64,000 bases of DNA, taken from positions 1-64,000 of the forward strand of contig NZ_JAKWFK010000018.1 of assembly GCF_029522115.1 (NCBI RefSeq), written 5' to 3'. Below are positions 62,506-64,000 of the stretch, in pieces. The position numbers were made by a program, and so were the translations under genes. Position 1 is the first letter of the stretch. Every line of letters starts with the position of its first letter. The DNA comes from Trinickia sp. Y13 (GTDB taxonomy: Bacteria; Pseudomonadota; Gammaproteobacteria; Burkholderiales; Burkholderiaceae). A model generated the notes under the pieces. It ran no database searches. It was not told the DNA's origin and saw only the letters and a list, made by a program, of their open reading frames with translations.

Positions 62506-64000
62506 TCAGTCTTGCAAGATGGCTACGCCATCGACCGCGCGTACACCCTGCCCCATCGGCAGGACGATCACCGGATTGATCTCGGCCACGAGCAAGCGCT
62601 CGCCCAACTGCGCCACCATTCGAGAAAATCCCACTACCGTGGCGACTAGCGCCTCGACATCGGCCTTCTCGGCTCCGCGATAGCCGTCTAGGAGGGGCCA
62701 CGTCTTCAGTTCGAGCAACATGGCCCGGGCATCCTCCGGTCGCAAGCCACCTTGCGGCGGCAGCAAACGCAGCGTGGTGTCCTGCAGCAGTTCGGCGCCA
62801 GTTCCCCCGGCACCGAGCAAAATCGCCGTACCGAGCGAATCACGATGCATACCGAGAATCAATTCGACACCGCCCGTCACCATCTCCTGGACGAGAAAGC
62901 GGTCGGGACGGAAGCCGGCCTTTCGAGCGACTTCTTCGCACATCGCTTCCAGGCGCGCGCCGATATTCGTTGCGTCAAGGTTGAGCGCTACGCCACCGAC
63001 ATCGCTCTTATGCGTGGTTTCGGAAGCCAAAAGCTTGAGTGCCACGCGCCGCCCAAGCGACACCGCTGCCGCCTCGGCCTCTTGCGCGTCGCGAACCACG
63101 GCTTCGCGCGGCGCGCCAATACCGAACCGCGAGAACAGCGCCTTGGCCTTCGCTTCGTCGAGCGCGCCTATCGGCAGATCGCTCAAGTCGACCGGCTCGA
63201 TCGGCGGCTCGTCGCCTGCATCTTTCCACTGCCCGTGCTGCCACATGGCGCCGAGCACGGCAGCACACCCTTGCGCGGTGGTGAGCGCGGGAACGCCTCG
63301 GTTGTTGAGCAGCGCGCGGATTTCCGGTGCATACGGGCTGACGTAGGCCAAGACCGGCTTATCGGACGCATCCATGCAATCTTGGATCGCGCCGACGACT
63401 AGCTCCGGCATCGAGAGCGCCGACGACCCGACGATGGAGATGAGCGCGTCGTAGCCGGCACTTTCCAGCAGCGCGCGAATCGCTCCACGCAATAGATCGG
63501 GACGCAGGCCTGCCAACGTCACGTCGATAGGGTTCCGATCCAGCACCGCATGATCCCCCGTCTGCAACGCACGCAGCGCATGAGCCGTGGTTTCGTCCGG
63601 AGCGGGCGTTTCGAAAACGCCCAGCCCGAGCTCATCGGACACGAGCGTCCCGGCTCCGCCCGTCGAGGTCAGGACCGCAATGCGCCGGCCATGCAATCGT
63701 CGTCCCGTCGCCAAAGCGGAAGACACGTCGAGCAAGTCGTCGAAGCTTTGTGCCCGAATGACGCCGACCTGCTTGAATAGCGCATCGTACATTCGGTCCG
63801 CACCGGCCATGGCACCGGTGTGGGATACGGCGGCTTTCGCGCCCGCCTCGGAACGCCCGACCTTGAACGCGACGATCGGCTTGCCGGCACGCGCTGCGCG
63901 TAGCGCCGCCATCCTGAATTTGACGGGATTGCGCACGGTCTCCATGTACAGTGCGATCACCCTCGTGGCGCTGTCGTCCACCAGATGATCGACGAAGTCC
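62506..64000 (-). CDS. ADP-forming acyl-CoA synthetase (acetate-CoA ligase family), C-terminal part
   Basis: The visible 498 residues lack the N-terminal CoA-binding Rossmann domain, which lies beyond the window. AVSHTGAMAGADRMYDALFKQ carries the phosphorylated His of the alpha part; LTSTGGAGTLVSDEL is the CoA-ligase domain; SRFGIGAPREAVVRD to LLGAGGTGAELLQD is the ATP-grasp beta part. The family activates acids with CoA using ATP (to ADP or NDP). It heads the operon with MmgE/PrpD and tctBA. Confidence 0.9.
   Translation of the reverse strand, partial: DFVDHLVDDSATRVIALYMETVRNPVKFRMAALRAARAGKPIVAFKVGRSEAGAKAAVSHTGAMAGADRMYDALFKQVGVIRAQSFDDLLDVSSALATGRRLHGRRIAVLTSTGGAGTLVSDELGLGVFETPAPDETTAHALRALQTGDHAVLDRNPIDVTLAGLRPDLLRGAIRALLESAGYDALISIVGSSALSMPELVVGAIQDCMDASDKPVLAYVSPYAPEIRALLNNRGVPALTTAQGCAAVLGAMWQHGQWKDAGDEPPIEPVDLSDLPIGALDEAKAKALFSRFGIGAPREAVVRDAQEAEAAAVSLGRRVALKLLASETTHKSDVGGVALNLDATNIGARLEAMCEEVARKAGFRPDRFLVQEMVTGGVELILGMHRDSLGTAILLGAGGTGAELLQDTTLRLLPPQGGLRPEDARAMLLELKTWPLLDGYRGAEKADVEALVATVVGFSRMVAQLGERLLVAEINPVIVLPMGQGVRAVDGVAILQD

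Overview
The window looks like chromosome of a Gram-negative betaproteobacterium of the Burkholderiaceae (Paraburkholderia, Caballeronia or Trinickia type). The evidence is high GC, strong AGGAG-type ribosome binding sites, three Porin_4 (OmpC-like) porins, paired DUF4148 secreted proteins, many LysR regulators and gene orders familiar from that group. I see no rRNA, tRNA, CRISPR array or intact insertion sequence. The first and last genes run off the window. This is a reading by eye; no database search was run.

Region 1 (1-3.6 kb): glutarate/lysine breakdown. It holds glutaryl-CoA dehydrogenase, a class III CoA-transferase, the start of etfB, and a divergent LysR regulator. Region 2 (3.6-21 kb) is the most interesting part. 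It is an apparent catabolic regulon carrying porins, a 2-hydroxyacid dehydrogenase, an APH-type kinase, a PAS chemoreceptor, an MFS transporter, a fumarylacetoacetase-family enzyme, a cupin, a divergent enolase paralogue, an extradiol dioxygenase, a carboxymuconolactone-decarboxylase-family protein, an MDR dehydrogenase, an FMN reductase and a hydroxypyruvate-isomerase-family enzyme. Seven copies of a LacI-like palindrome (consensus TGCTAACGTTAGCA) lie in front of these units, while the window holds no LacI-family regulator. The enolase, dioxygenase and MDR enzyme each lack a residue normally important in their families, so the substrate is probably unusual. I could not identify it.

Region 3 (21-31 kb): a methyltransferase, an acyltransferase, a second DUF4148 gene under a promoter almost identical to the first, a CBS protein, a cold-shock gene remnant, and a signalling locus (periplasmic binding protein, overlapping histidine kinase, divergent FixJ-like regulator, stand-alone receiver). 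Region 4 (31-46 kb): a redox and copper island. It has cytochromes b562 and b561, a LysE exporter, a CusF/multicopper oxidase/TolC operon, a copper P-type ATPase behind a CueR-type 19-bp-spacer promoter, several small metal-binding proteins, PPK2, and a four-gene overlapping module containing a ferric-reductase-like protein and a cytochrome b5-like protein.

Region 5 (46-64 kb): a flavin monooxygenase, two lipoproteins, a MerR/LitR-like regulator divergent from a photolyase, a LysR regulator divergent from dabB-dabA (inorganic carbon uptake), a porin, a tctB-tctA transporter pair, an MmgE/PrpD protein, a thiolase remnant and a partial ADP-forming acyl-CoA synthetase.
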